Positions 55,919 to 63,235 of a DNA stretch of 64,000 nucleotides are shown here, piece after piece (positions within the stretch are counted from its first letter, which is position 1; every line of letters begins with the position of its first letter). The notes beneath the pieces were generated by a model. The model was not told where the DNA came from. It did no database searches and saw nothing but the letters and a program-made list of their open reading frames with translations. The stretch spans positions 763,472-827,471 of the forward strand of contig NZ_DKIH01000013.1 in the NCBI RefSeq assembly GCF_002454115.1, given 5' to 3'. The position numbers and the translations under genes were made by a program. The DNA is from Sphingopyxis sp. UBA6723 (GTDB taxonomy: Bacteria > Pseudomonadota > Alphaproteobacteria > Sphingomonadales > Sphingomonadaceae).

Positions 55919-55967
55919 AGTCGGGCCGGTGGCCTTCCGTTTGGCGGGAGGCTGTTCCGGCCCGACT
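55919..55967 (+). other. 49-base extended hairpin in g1 leader
   Basis: AGTCGGGCCGG (55919-55929) and CCGGCCCGACT (55957-55967) are perfect 11-base arms, with a further partial inner stem (GCCT-CCG with CGG-AGGC). It ends 22 bases before the g1 ATG and before its AAAGGAT ribosome binding site. No T tract follows, so it is a leader structure rather than a plain terminator. Confidence 0.5.
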
Positions 55968-55989
55968 GGCGTTTGGGAAAGGATGATCG

Positions 55990-56472
55990 ATGGCGCAAAT
56001 CGGCAAGGCGGCGATTGGCGATACGCGCGGCGTGCGTCCAAGCGCGGCGCAGATGACGCAGTTTCTGGAAGCGTTGGCGGAATCGTCGAACGTCGCGGCG
56101 TCGGCGCGCGCGGCGGGGATGTCGGGCAATGCCATGTACCGCGAGCGGCGCCGCAATGCCGGGTTCGCGGCGCGCTGGCACGAGGCGCTGTGCGAAGGGT
56201 TTGCGCGGCTGGAGGCCGAGCTATTGTCGGAGGCGCTGGTGGCACCGAGCGGCAATGTGAAGGATGCGACGCTGAAATCGCGGGCGCAGAAATATCGGCT
56301 GGGGCTGGCGTTGCTGGCGGCGCATCGCGCGGCGGTGCGCGGGGCGAAGCTGCCGGGTGGTAGCGGAGGCGGGGCGACGCAAGGGAGCGCGAAGGAACGG
56401 CTGCGGGCGAAGCTGGATGACATTCGCGCGAAGGCCGCCGCCGAGCGCGGCGAAGCGGGCGACGATTTTTGA
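55990..56472 (+). CDS. GTA small terminase subunit (gp1-like)
   Basis: 160 residues. N-terminal helix-turn-helix-like region (VAASARAAGMSGNAMYRERR) and a helical C-terminal part; the last 50 residues are Gly/charged. It begins the RcGTA-like cluster; DNA recognition for packaging is the expected role. Its stop overlaps the terminase large subunit start (TTGA). Confidence 0.75.
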   Translation: MAQIGKAAIGDTRGVRPSAAQMTQFLEALAESSNVAASARAAGMSGNAMYRERRRNAGFAARWHEALCEGFARLEAELLSEALVAPSGNVKDATLKSRAQKYRLGLALLAAHRAAVRGAKLPGGSGGGATQGSAKERLRAKLDDIRAKAAAERGEAGDDF

Positions 56473-57779
56473 GGTGCCTGACCGAAGTCAGCGGCATCCC
56501 GGACAAGGACTATGACGCATGGTTCAAACGGATCCGCGAGGATCGCTATGAAACGCTGTTGACCGACTGGTCCTGGTGGCGGCGCGAGGACCAATGCCCG
56601 CCTGCGGGCGAGTGGCATGTCTGGATGCTGCTAGCTGGGCGCGGGTTCGGCAAGACGCGGACCGGGGCCGAGTGGGTGCGCGAATTTGCGGAAGCGACGC
56701 CGGGGGCGCGGATCGCGCTGGTCGCAGCGTCGCTGCACGAGGCGCGGCAGGTGATGGTCGAGGGCGAGAGCGGCCTGCTGGCGATCGCGCCCGATGCGCT
56801 GCGCCCCGATTATGAAAGCAGTTTGCGGCGGCTGACCTGGCCGAACGGCGCCGTCGCGACGCTCTATTCGGCGGCCGAGCCAGACAGTTTGCGCGGCCCC
56901 GAACATCAAGCCGCCTGGTGCGACGAAATCGCCAAATGGCCGCAGGGCGAGGCGGCGTGGGACAATCTGATGCTGACGATGCGGATCGGCGCGCAGCCGC
57001 AGGTGGTCGCGACGACGACCCCGCGCGGGGTGCCGCTGGTACGGCGGTTGATGAAGGAAAAGGGTGTCGCGGTGACGCGCGGGACGACGGCGAGCAACCG
57101 GCTGAACCTGTCGCCGCGGTGGCTGGCGACGATGGGGTCGATCTACGACGGCACGCGGCTGGGGCGGCAGGAGCTGAACGGCGAGCTGTTGGAGGATGTC
57201 GAGGGCGCGCTGTGGTCGCGCGCGCTGATCGAGCGGTGCCGGGTCGATGCGGATGCGATCGGCAAGCTGGCGCGGGTGGTGATCGGGGTCGATCCGCCGG
57301 CGAGCGCGCAGGGCGATGCGTGCGGGATCGTGGTCGCGGCGTTGCTGCGCGACGGGCGGCTGGCGGTGGTCGAGGACGCGACCGTCAAGCGCGCCGCGCC
57401 CGGGGTGTGGGCACAGGCGGTGGCGGCCGCAGCGGCGCGCTGGGGCGCCGAGCGCGTGGTGGCCGAGAGCAATATGGGCGGCGAGATGGTTGCCGCGACG
57501 CTGGCGCAGGCCGATGCCCGGCTGCCGGTGCGCGCGGTGCATGCGAGCGTCGGCAAGGCGCGGCGCGCGGAGCCGGTGGCGCTGGCTTATGAGCGCGGGC
57601 AGGTGGTGCATGCGGGAGCGTTCGCCGACCTGGATGACCAGCTGTGCGGCTTGCAGATTGGCGGGGGTTATGCGGGGCCGGGGCGGTCGCCCGATAGGGC
57701 GGATGCGTGTGTATGGGCGCTCGCGGCGTTGCTGGAGGGGGTGCGGATGGGGCGGGTTGTGGGGGTTAGGCGGGTTTGA
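56469..57779 (+). CDS. GTA large terminase (gp2-like)
   Basis: 436 residues from TTG 56469, overlapping g1. ATPase: Walker A LLAGRGFGKTRTGAEW (about 54-69), Walker B WCDEIAKWP (about 150-158), TTTPRG coupling. Nuclease domain: VVIGVDPPAS (about 273), AESNMGG, DRADACVWA. Pumps random host DNA into GTA heads in the related RcGTA. A roughly 530-base gap separates it from the portal gene, unlike the tight order elsewhere. Confidence 0.9.
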   Translation: MRCLTEVSGIPDKDYDAWFKRIREDRYETLLTDWSWWRREDQCPPAGEWHVWMLLAGRGFGKTRTGAEWVREFAEATPGARIALVAASLHEARQVMVEGESGLLAIAPDALRPDYESSLRRLTWPNGAVATLYSAAEPDSLRGPEHQAAWCDEIAKWPQGEAAWDNLMLTMRIGAQPQVVATTTPRGVPLVRRLMKEKGVAVTRGTTASNRLNLSPRWLATMGSIYDGTRLGRQELNGELLEDVEGALWSRALIERCRVDADAIGKLARVVIGVDPPASAQGDACGIVVAALLRDGRLAVVEDATVKRAAPGVWAQAVAAAAARWGAERVVAESNMGGEMVAATLAQADARLPVRAVHASVGKARRAEPVALAYERGQVVHAGAFADLDDQLCGLQIGGGYAGPGRSPDRADACVWALAALLEGVRMGRVVGVRRV

Positions 57780-57780
57780 G

Positions 57781-57803
57781 ATTATCCTGATGGGATAATT
57801 TTT
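57781..57803 (+). terminator. Terminator-like hairpin after terminase
   Basis: ATTATCC (57781-57787) pairs with GGATAAT (57793-57799) around TGATG, followed by TTTT. AT-rich but close to the terminase stop. If active it would limit transcription into the portal gene. Confidence 0.45.
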
Positions 57804-57890
57804 ACTTGAGCGGTCGGCGGCGATATGCGAGTCCGCATATGCGGAATTTATCCCGTAAGGGTGACAGCCGCCCTACCCGTTCACCTCGAC

Positions 57891-57998
57891 CTAGAAGTTG
57901 AACGACAACTGGTTAGGCCAGCGCCGGGTGTGAGCACTGACATGCTCCATCCGGCTGTGCCGCCAGCGCCAATACGCGCGTACATTTACACGGCGCAT
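57891..57998 (-). CDS. Possible 35-residue basic peptide
   Basis: Frame MRRVNVRAYWRWRHSRMEHV and on, rich in Arg, Trp and His, ending SFNF. It overlaps the end of the small membrane-protein frame by 13 bases. Support is weak: only a frame and unusual composition. Confidence 0.25.
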   Translation of the reverse strand: MRRVNVRAYWRWRHSRMEHVSAHTRRWPNQLSFNF

Positions 57999-58162
57999 GA
58001 CTTGCCTCTTTCTGACGGCGGGGTTGAGCCCGCGCTCCGGAAGGCCCGATGCCTCCGCGCCGATTCAGAGGCTACGGTTCCGGTCAGAAAGCCGAATAGG
58101 ACGGCTGCCGAACACAGGCATAATCGAGTGAGAACAAATAGCCAACCATGAACAGCGGCCAT
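57986..58162 (-). CDS. Possible 58-residue single-pass membrane protein
   Basis: From ATG 58162: one strong hydrophobic helix (WLFVLTRLCLCSAAVLFGFL) after MEMAAVHG, then a polar tail. Antisense to the GTA cluster. Support is the helix and lack of plus-strand coding; a shadow frame cannot be excluded. Confidence 0.3.
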   Translation of the reverse strand: MAAVHGWLFVLTRLCLCSAAVLFGFLTGTVASESARRHRAFRSAGSTPPSERGKSCAV

Positions 58163-58223
58163 TTCCACCCATTGGTCTCGCACATGTTGATGCAGATGGG
58201 GATAAGTGCCGTTCAGCGGGTGA

Positions 58224-58295
58224 TCCCCTCACCCAGCTTCGCCTGGCGAGCAAGCTCGCAAGGCTTCGCAACCCTCTCCCTCAAGGGAGAGGGGA
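58224..58295. repeat. Intergenic repeat between g2 and g3
   Basis: CCCCTCACCCAGCTTCGCC at the left and CAAGGGAGAGGGG at the right with inner GAGCAAGCTCGCAAGGCTTC. A related copy lies at 59451-59523. It ends 17 bases before the portal start. Confidence 0.8.
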
Positions 58296-58312
58296 GTATG
58301 CAGGAGAACATC

Positions 58313-59431
58313 ATGAACTGGTTTGGCCGGAAGGCTGCGCAGGGTGCTGCGCGGCCTGCTTTGTCGCGGGTGTATGGGACTTATGGGATCATGGGGTCGG
58401 CGCCCGCGCCTTTGTCGTATGAGGCGCAACTGCGCGAGGGGTATCTGGGCAATGCGATTGTCCAGCGCAGCGTGAAATTGGTGGCCGAGGCCGCGGGCAG
58501 CGCGCCGGTGGTGGCGAGCGATCCGGCGCTGGCGGCGCTGATCTCGGGGACGTCGGGCGGGCAGGGGCTGGTCGAGACGCTGGCGTCGCAGCTGCTGCTC
58601 CATGGCAATGGCTATGTGCAGATTTTGGCCGATGGCGCAGGGGCGCCGGTCGAGCTGTTTGCGCTGCGCCCCGAGCGGGTGACGGTCGAGGCCGATGCGC
58701 GCGGGTGGCCGGTCGCTTATCGCTACAAGGCGGGCGGATCGGCGGTGGTGCTGCCCGCCGAGGATGGCGCGGGGCGGACCGCGGTGGTGCATGTGAAGGC
58801 GCTGCATCCGCTGGACGATCATTATGGTGCGGGGTGCCTGGGCGCGGCGACGGGCGCGATCGCGGCGCATAATGCGGCGGCGGCGTGGAACCGCGCGCTG
58901 CTGGACAATGCAGCGCGGCCTTCGGGGGCGCTGGTGCATGACCCGGGCGACAAGGGAATGCCGTTGTCGGCGGATCAGGTCGAGCGGCTGCGCGAGGAAC
59001 TGGCGGAGAGCTTTGCGGGCGGGGCGAATGCGGGGCGACCGTTGCTGCTGGAGGGTGGCCTGAAGTGGCAGGCGTTGTCGCTGTCGCCCGCCGAGATGGA
59101 TTTCCTGGCGCTGAAGGAGTCGAGCGCGCGCGAGATTGCGATGGCGTTCGGGGTGCCGCCGATGCTGCTCGGGCTGCCCGGGGATGCGACCTATGCCAAT
59201 TATCGCGAGGCGAACCGCGCGCTGTGGCGGCTGACGGTGTTGCCGCTGGTGGGGAAGATTTTGGGCGGCATCGCGCAGGGGCTGAGCGGGTGGTTCGAGG
59301 GGGCCGAGCTGCGGGTGGATTTGGACAAGGTGCCGGCGCTGGCCGAGGACCGGATGGCGCTGTGGCACGAGGTGTCGGCGGCGGACTGGCTGAGCGCGGA
59401 CGAGAAGAAGGCGTTGTTGGGGGTGGGATAG
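58313..59431 (+). CDS. GTA portal protein (gp3-like)
   Basis: 372 residues from ATG 58313 with CAGGAG upstream. Phage portal (HK97 type): MNWFGRKAAQGAA, YLGNAIVQRSVKLVAEAAGS, LHGNGYVQILADG, and PPMLLGLPGDATYANYREAN near 290-310. Forms the dodecameric entry channel of the head. The next gene g3.5 begins 110 bases later across a repeat. Confidence 0.9.
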   Translation: MNWFGRKAAQGAARPALSRVYGTYGIMGSAPAPLSYEAQLREGYLGNAIVQRSVKLVAEAAGSAPVVASDPALAALISGTSGGQGLVETLASQLLLHGNGYVQILADGAGAPVELFALRPERVTVEADARGWPVAYRYKAGGSAVVLPAEDGAGRTAVVHVKALHPLDDHYGAGCLGAATGAIAAHNAAAAWNRALLDNAARPSGALVHDPGDKGMPLSADQVERLREELAESFAGGANAGRPLLLEGGLKWQALSLSPAEMDFLALKESSAREIAMAFGVPPMLLGLPGDATYANYREANRALWRLTVLPLVGKILGGIAQGLSGWFEGAELRVDLDKVPALAEDRMALWHEVSAADWLSADEKKALLGVG

Positions 59432-59450
59432 CGTTCGCGGAGAGCGGGCC

Positions 59451-59523
59451 ACCCCCACCCAGCTTCGCCTAGGCAGCAAGCTGCCAAGGCTTCGCAACCC
59501 TCCCCCATCCAAGGGGGAGGGGT
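59451..59523. repeat. Intergenic repeat between g3 and g3.5
   Basis: ACCCCCACCCAGCTTCGCCT at the left, with AAGGGGGAGGGG near the right end. Same family as 58224-58295 (shared CACCCAGCTTCGCC and AGGCTTCGCAACCCTC). It lies in the 110-base gap. Confidence 0.8.
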
Positions 59524-59541
59524 TTTAGTGAGGAAATCGAC

Positions 59542-59850
59542 ATGGACGAGGAAGAGGCGCTGGCGCGGTTGATCGCGCTGGCGGGGACGGGCGCGCCCGA
59601 CGCGGCGCTGCTGCGCGCGGTGGTCGAGGAGGCGAGCGAGTTGGGGGCGCGGCGGGCTTTGGCGCGGCTGGGGCTGGCCGATGCGGCGGCGCGCGAGGAT
59701 GTGGGCGATCTGCGCCAGCTGCTAGGGGCGTGGCGCGATGCCAAGACGAGCGCGTGGAAGGCGGCGGTCGATTGGGCGGTGCGCGGAATGCTGGCGTTGC
59801 TGGTCGTCGGGCTGGCGGTGAAATTGGGGCTGCCGGGGTTGCTGCGGTGA
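59542..59850 (+). CDS. GTA gp3.5-like (DUF6127) protein
   Basis: 102 residues: acidic N-terminal helical part, then one hydrophobic C-terminal helix (about 80-98, GMLALLVVGLAVKLGL). Matches the small DUF6127 protein between portal and protease in RcGTA (g3.5). Overlaps the protease gene by GTGA. Confidence 0.75.
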   Translation: MDEEEALARLIALAGTGAPDAALLRAVVEEASELGARRALARLGLADAAAREDVGDLRQLLGAWRDAKTSAWKAAVDWAVRGMLALLVVGLAVKLGLPGLLR

Positions 59851-60464
59851 GGGGGGCGGCATTTGCAAAGGGTTCACGCGGAGACGCGGAGGCGCGGAGA
59901 GAAGCTTACCTTTCTCCCTTTGTCCTGAGCTTGTCGAAGGACCGTTCTTCCTTCGACGACGTTGCAAAAAAGAACAGCCCTTCGACAAGCTCAGGGCAAG
60001 CGGGGGAAGAAAGGCTCCGCGTCTCTGCGTCTCCGCGCGAACCCCGCTCCATCCGATTTGCAGGATATGCCGCGGTGTTCGACCGGGTCGATCGGGGCGG
60101 TGATGTCGTGCGGGCGGGGGCGTTTGCGGCGAGCTTGGCTGAGCCGCGTGCGGTGCCTTTGCTGTGGCAGCATCGGCCAGGCGCCGTCGTCGGCGTGATC
60201 GAAACATTGGCCGAGGATGCGCGCGGGCTGCGGGTGGTGGCGCGGGTGACGCATCCGACGGCGGCGGCGCTGGTCGCGCGCGGGGCGCTGACGGGATTGT
60301 CTTTTGGGTATCGGGTGACGGCGGCGCGCGGGAGCCATCCGCGCGAGTTGCTGAGCCTGGATTTGGGCGAGGTCAGTTTGGTGGCGATGCCGATGCAGCC
60401 GCTGGCGCGGGTGATTGCGGTGGAAAATCAACTCGTCGCCCCCGCGAAGGCGGGGGCCACCTGA
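59847..60464 (+). CDS. GTA HK97-type prohead protease (gp4-like) with repeat-encoded termini
   Basis: 205 residues from GTG 59847, overlapping g3.5 (GTGA). The protease domain begins only at about residue 70 (IRFAGYAAVFDRVDRGGD) with histidine in LLWQHRPGAVVG and serine in ALTGLSFGYRVTAA, the expected catalytic pair. Residues ~8-68 are the in-frame translation of a nested palindromic repeat (59871-60043), and the last ~8 residues (APAKAGAT) come from another repeat whose sequence supplies the stop. There is no start codon near the domain, so initiation in the repeat-containing region is required. Confidence 0.8.
   Translation: MRGAAFAKGSRGDAEARREAYLSPFVLSLSKDRSSFDDVAKKNSPSTSSGQAGEERLRVSASPREPRSIRFAGYAAVFDRVDRGGDVVRAGAFAASLAEPRAVPLLWQHRPGAVVGVIETLAEDARGLRVVARVTHPTAAALVARGALTGLSFGYRVTAARGSHPRELLSLDLGEVSLVAMPMQPLARVIAVENQLVAPAKAGAT
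59871..60043. repeat. Nested palindromic repeats inside the prohead protease gene
   Basis: Outer arms: GGTTCACGCGGAGACGCGGA onward (59871-59902) and its imperfect complement ending CTCCGCGCGAACC (60015-60043). In its loop lies a second palindrome, 59918-59949 with 59970-60003, of the CTGAGCTTGTCGAAG family (also at 28588). The inner element thus appears to have inserted into the outer one. Both are translated in frame. Confidence 0.85.
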
Positions 60465-60511
60465 CGGGCAGCGCAAGAACGACAGCGGCCCCCGCCTTCG
60501 CGGGGGCGACG
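60434..60511. repeat. Perfect 25-bp inverted repeat at 3' end of g4
   Basis: Left arm 60434-60458 and right arm 60487-60511 are exact complements (core CCCCCGCGAAGGCGGGGG). The left arm encodes the last residues of the protease; the loop holds its stop. It precedes the capsid gene by 25 bases. Confidence 0.9.
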
Positions 60512-60535
60512 GGATTCAACGAAGGAGTGACGGGC

Positions 60536-61678
60536 ATGGAAGTGGATATGGAAGTAAAGGCCGATGCGCTGGACGGCGCGTTCGATGCGGTGCTGGCGGC
60601 GGAGGCGGTTGATGATTTGAAGGCGTCGGTGGCGGCACTGAAGGCGCAGGTCGACGCGCAGGCGGTGGCGGCGTCGCGCCTGCCGCTCGACGGGGCGAAG
60701 GCGGCCGATCCGGCGCGGGATGCGTTTGTCGAACGCTATTTGCGGCGCGGGATCGATGCGGGCGTCGAGATGAAAAGCCTGTCGGGGACGACGGGCGGCG
60801 AGGGCGGTTTTGCGGTGCCGCACGAGATCGATGGCAGCATTGCCGCGACGCTGAAATCGCTGTCGCCGATCCGGTCGATCGCGACCGTAGTGCAGACGGG
60901 GACGAGCGGCTATCGCAAGCTGGTGGCGACGGGGGCGATGGGCGCGGGCTGGGTCGGCGAGACCGCAGCGCGGCCCGAGACGGCGACGCGCAGCTTTGCC
61001 GAGATCGTGCCGCCGTCCGGCGAGCTCTACGCCAATCCGGCGGCGAGCCAGGCGATGCTGGACGATGCGATGTTCAACGTCGAGGACTGGCTGGCCGACC
61101 AGCTGGGGCGCGAATTTGCGGTCGCCGAGGGTAGCGCGTTCGTGACGGGCAATGGCACGAACCGACCCAAGGGCTTCCTGACCTATGCCACCACCAACGA
61201 GATCGACAGCGTGCGGGCGTTCGGGACGGTGCAGCATCTGGCGACGGGGACCGCGGGGGCGTTTCCGGCGGCGAACCCGCAGGACAAGCTGGTCGAGCTG
61301 GTCCATTCGTTGCGTGCTCCGTATCGCCAAGGCGCGGTGTGGGTGATGAATTCGGACACGCTGGCGCGCATCCGCAAGTTCAAGACGAGCGACGGCGCCT
61401 TCATCTGGCAGCCGGGGCTGGTCGAAGGGCAGGCGGCGACGCTGCTCGGCTATCCGGTGGTCGAGGCCGAGGATATGCCCGACGTCGCGGCGAACAGCCT
61501 GTCGATCGCGTTCGGCAATTTCCGCGCCGGCTATCTGGTCGCCGACCGCGGCGAGACGCGCATCCTGCGCGATCCGTTCAGCAACAAGCCGTTTGTGCAT
61601 TTCTATGCAACCAAACGGGTCGGCGGTGCGATCATCGATTCGCAGGCCATCAAGCTGATGAAATTCGCCGCCAGCTGA
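60536..61678 (+). CDS. GTA major capsid protein (gp5-like, HK97 fold)
   Basis: 380 residues from ATG 60536, GAAGGAG site upstream. Residues 1-75 contain a helical delta-like scaffold (DDLKASVAALKAQVDAQ), the HK97 fold from about 85: GTTGGEGGFAVPHEIDGS, GWVGETAARPETATRSFAEI, VGGAIIDSQAIKLMKFAAS at the C-terminus. Cleavage by gp4 after the scaffold is expected. A terminator-like hairpin follows. Confidence 0.93.
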   Translation: MEVDMEVKADALDGAFDAVLAAEAVDDLKASVAALKAQVDAQAVAASRLPLDGAKAADPARDAFVERYLRRGIDAGVEMKSLSGTTGGEGGFAVPHEIDGSIAATLKSLSPIRSIATVVQTGTSGYRKLVATGAMGAGWVGETAARPETATRSFAEIVPPSGELYANPAASQAMLDDAMFNVEDWLADQLGREFAVAEGSAFVTGNGTNRPKGFLTYATTNEIDSVRAFGTVQHLATGTAGAFPAANPQDKLVELVHSLRAPYRQGAVWVMNSDTLARIRKFKTSDGAFIWQPGLVEGQAATLLGYPVVEAEDMPDVAANSLSIAFGNFRAGYLVADRGETRILRDPFSNKPFVHFYATKRVGGAIIDSQAIKLMKFAAS

Positions 61679-61697
61679 TTTCGCGCTGGCGCGATGG

Positions 61698-61748
61698 GCG
61701 CCCGGCCACGCTCTCACCCCCTTTCGGGCGAGGCCGGGCGCTGATTTT
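61698..61748 (+). terminator. Terminator-like hairpin after capsid gene
   Basis: GCGCCCGGCC (61698-61707) pairs perfectly with GGCCGGGCGC (61732-61741) around a 24-base loop, followed by TGATTTTTC. It lies before g6 and could lower downstream expression relative to capsid. Confidence 0.65.
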
Positions 61749-61761
61749 TCTTGATGGAGAC

Positions 61762-62313
61762 ATGGCGATGACGATGAGCCTGGTGCCGGGGGAGTCCCCG
61801 GTCAGCCTGAGCGAAGCGCGCGGGTGGTTGCGGATGGGGACGGTGATCGACGATGCCGTCGTAATGCAGTTGCTGCGCGCCGCGACGAGCGTTTGCGAGG
61901 CGTATGTCGGCCAGTGGCTGGTGCGACGGTCGGCGACGGAAGTGCTGGCGCTGAGCGGCGGCACGTTGCGGTTGACGGTGCGACCGGTCGTGGCGGTGGA
62001 GGCGGTGCGGCTGGTCGCGGCGGATGGCGGCGAGACGGCTCTTGCCGCCGATGCCTATCATTTGTCGGCGGCGCCGGACGGGAGCGGCCGGTTGGCGATC
62101 GAAACGCCCGGTCCCGCGGCGCGCGTCCGTGTCACCTACCGGGCGGGGATCGCTGACGACGGCGCGGGCGTGCCCGAGGCGATCCGGCAGGGGATCGTGC
62201 GGATGACGCAGCATCTATATGATGCGCGCGACGGCAAAGACCCGGCCCCGCCCGTGGTGATCGCGGCGCTGTGGCAGCCGTGGCGGGTGCTGAGCCTGGG
62301 CGGCGGGCGATGA
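61762..62313 (+). CDS. GTA head-tail connector (gp6-like)
   Basis: 183 residues from ATG 61762. N-terminal helices VSLSEARGWLRMGTVIDDAV and ATSVCEAYVGQWLVRR match the gp6-type phage connector family (TIGR02215). Its stop overlaps the next start (ATGA). Adds a ring to the portal. Confidence 0.85.
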   Translation: MAMTMSLVPGESPVSLSEARGWLRMGTVIDDAVVMQLLRAATSVCEAYVGQWLVRRSATEVLALSGGTLRLTVRPVVAVEAVRLVAADGGETALAADAYHLSAAPDGSGRLAIETPGPAARVRVTYRAGIADDGAGVPEAIRQGIVRMTQHLYDARDGKDPAPPVVIAALWQPWRVLSLGGGR

Positions 62314-62702
62314 GCGGCGCCGAGCAGGCGGTGCGGGCGAAGGCGCTGATGCTGCTCTCGGGCGATGCCGCGCTGGCGGGGCTGGTGCATGGGGTTTTCG
62401 ACGGGGTGCCAGTGCGGGTGAGCGCGCCCTATGTTTCGGTGGGCGCCGCAGAGGGCGTTGATTGGGGCACCAAGGATCGCGCGGGGCGCGAGGTGCGGTT
62501 GACGCTGACGCTGGTGGGCGTGGGCGGCGCGGTCGATGACGCGGCGGCGGGACGGATCGATGCCATGGTCGCGGGGCTGCGCGGCGCGGCGGACGGTTGG
62601 TCGGTGGTCAGCGCTCGAGTGGTGCGGACGCGGTTCGGTTTCGGGCGTGACGGCGGGTGGCGGCACGAGGTCGTCGTGCGGTGTCGGTGTTTGGTGGGAT
62701 GA
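62310..62702 (+). CDS. GTA gp8-like protein (DUF3168)
   Basis: 130 residues from ATG 62310. QAVRAKALMLLSGDAALAGL and VPVRVSAPYVSVGAAE match the DUF3168 tail-terminator family, RcGTA g8. It directly follows g6; the usual g7 head-closure gene is not between them. Confidence 0.82.
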   Translation: MSGAEQAVRAKALMLLSGDAALAGLVHGVFDGVPVRVSAPYVSVGAAEGVDWGTKDRAGREVRLTLTLVGVGGAVDDAAAGRIDAMVAGLRGAADGWSVVSARVVRTRFGFGRDGGWRHEVVVRCRCLVG

Positions 62703-62717
62703 AGAGCGGAGGCTTGA

Positions 62718-62854
62718 TCCTCCCTGTCGCGAAGCGATGGGGAGGGGGACCGCTCATCGCAGATGAGTGGTTGAGGGGCCGCGACGGTAGCGCCAAAGCC
62801 CCTCCGTCAGCGCTTCGCGCTGCCACCTCCCCATGGCTTCGCCACAGGGAGGAT
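62718..62854. repeat. Intergenic repeat, family TCCCTGTCGCGAAGC (copy 3)
   Basis: TCCTCCCTGTCGCGAAGCGA at the left, GCTTCGCCACAGGGAGGAT at the right; inner arms as copies 1 and 2. Lies between g8 (plus) and the minus-strand insertion gene, again a convergent gap. Confidence 0.9.
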
Positions 62855-62858
62855 TTTC

Positions 62859-63188
62859 TTACTCCCCCGGCATCGTGTTGTTGGATTTATAATCCTTGAA
62901 CTTGTCGGTGAAATTGGCGTGGTAATCCTCGATCTGCATCTCGGCGTCTTCGGTTGCGATCTTCTCCGAATCGCCCCCTGAGCGGCCGAGCGCGATCACC
63001 GCTTTGCGAAACGCGTCGCGTTCGGTCCCGCAATTCGCCTTGAGCGTCATTTCATACTCGACCTCTTCGACCTTGGCCTCGAGCGCCTTTTTCATGTCGT
63101 CGCGCAAGCATTTGGTGAAGGCCGCGCGCGTCGTGTCGACCGCGGGCGACTGGATCATGGCGGCAATAAACAATGACGTAATCAGCAT
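62859..63188 (-). CDS. Small exported protein inserted in the GTA cluster
   Basis: 109 residues from ATG 63188. Short signal-like hydrophobic start (MLITSLFIAAMI), then a charged helical domain with two cysteines (FTKCLRD, KANCGTER). Opposite strand to the GTA genes, convergent with g8 and divergent from g9 (47 bases). Family unrecognised. It has the layout of a moron-type extra gene; function cannot be given. Confidence 0.7.
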   Translation of the reverse strand: MLITSLFIAAMIQSPAVDTTRAAFTKCLRDDMKKALEAKVEEVEYEMTLKANCGTERDAFRKAVIALGRSGGDSEKIATEDAEMQIEDYHANFTDKFKDYKSNNTMPGE

Positions 63189-63235
63189 CCTGCGACTCCC
63201 CGTTCCGCATGTTTTTCTGATGAGGAGATTAGACG

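Larger units (their letters stand above)
57804..58223. other. Spacer between terminase and portal, mostly without supported plus-strand gene
   Basis: About 420 bases. On the plus strand nothing is supported. On the minus strand two small overlapping frames (57891-57998 and 57986-58162) are possible, described separately. Palindromic core CGCATATGCGG sits at 57834-57844. The intergenic repeat begins at 58224. Confidence 0.6.
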
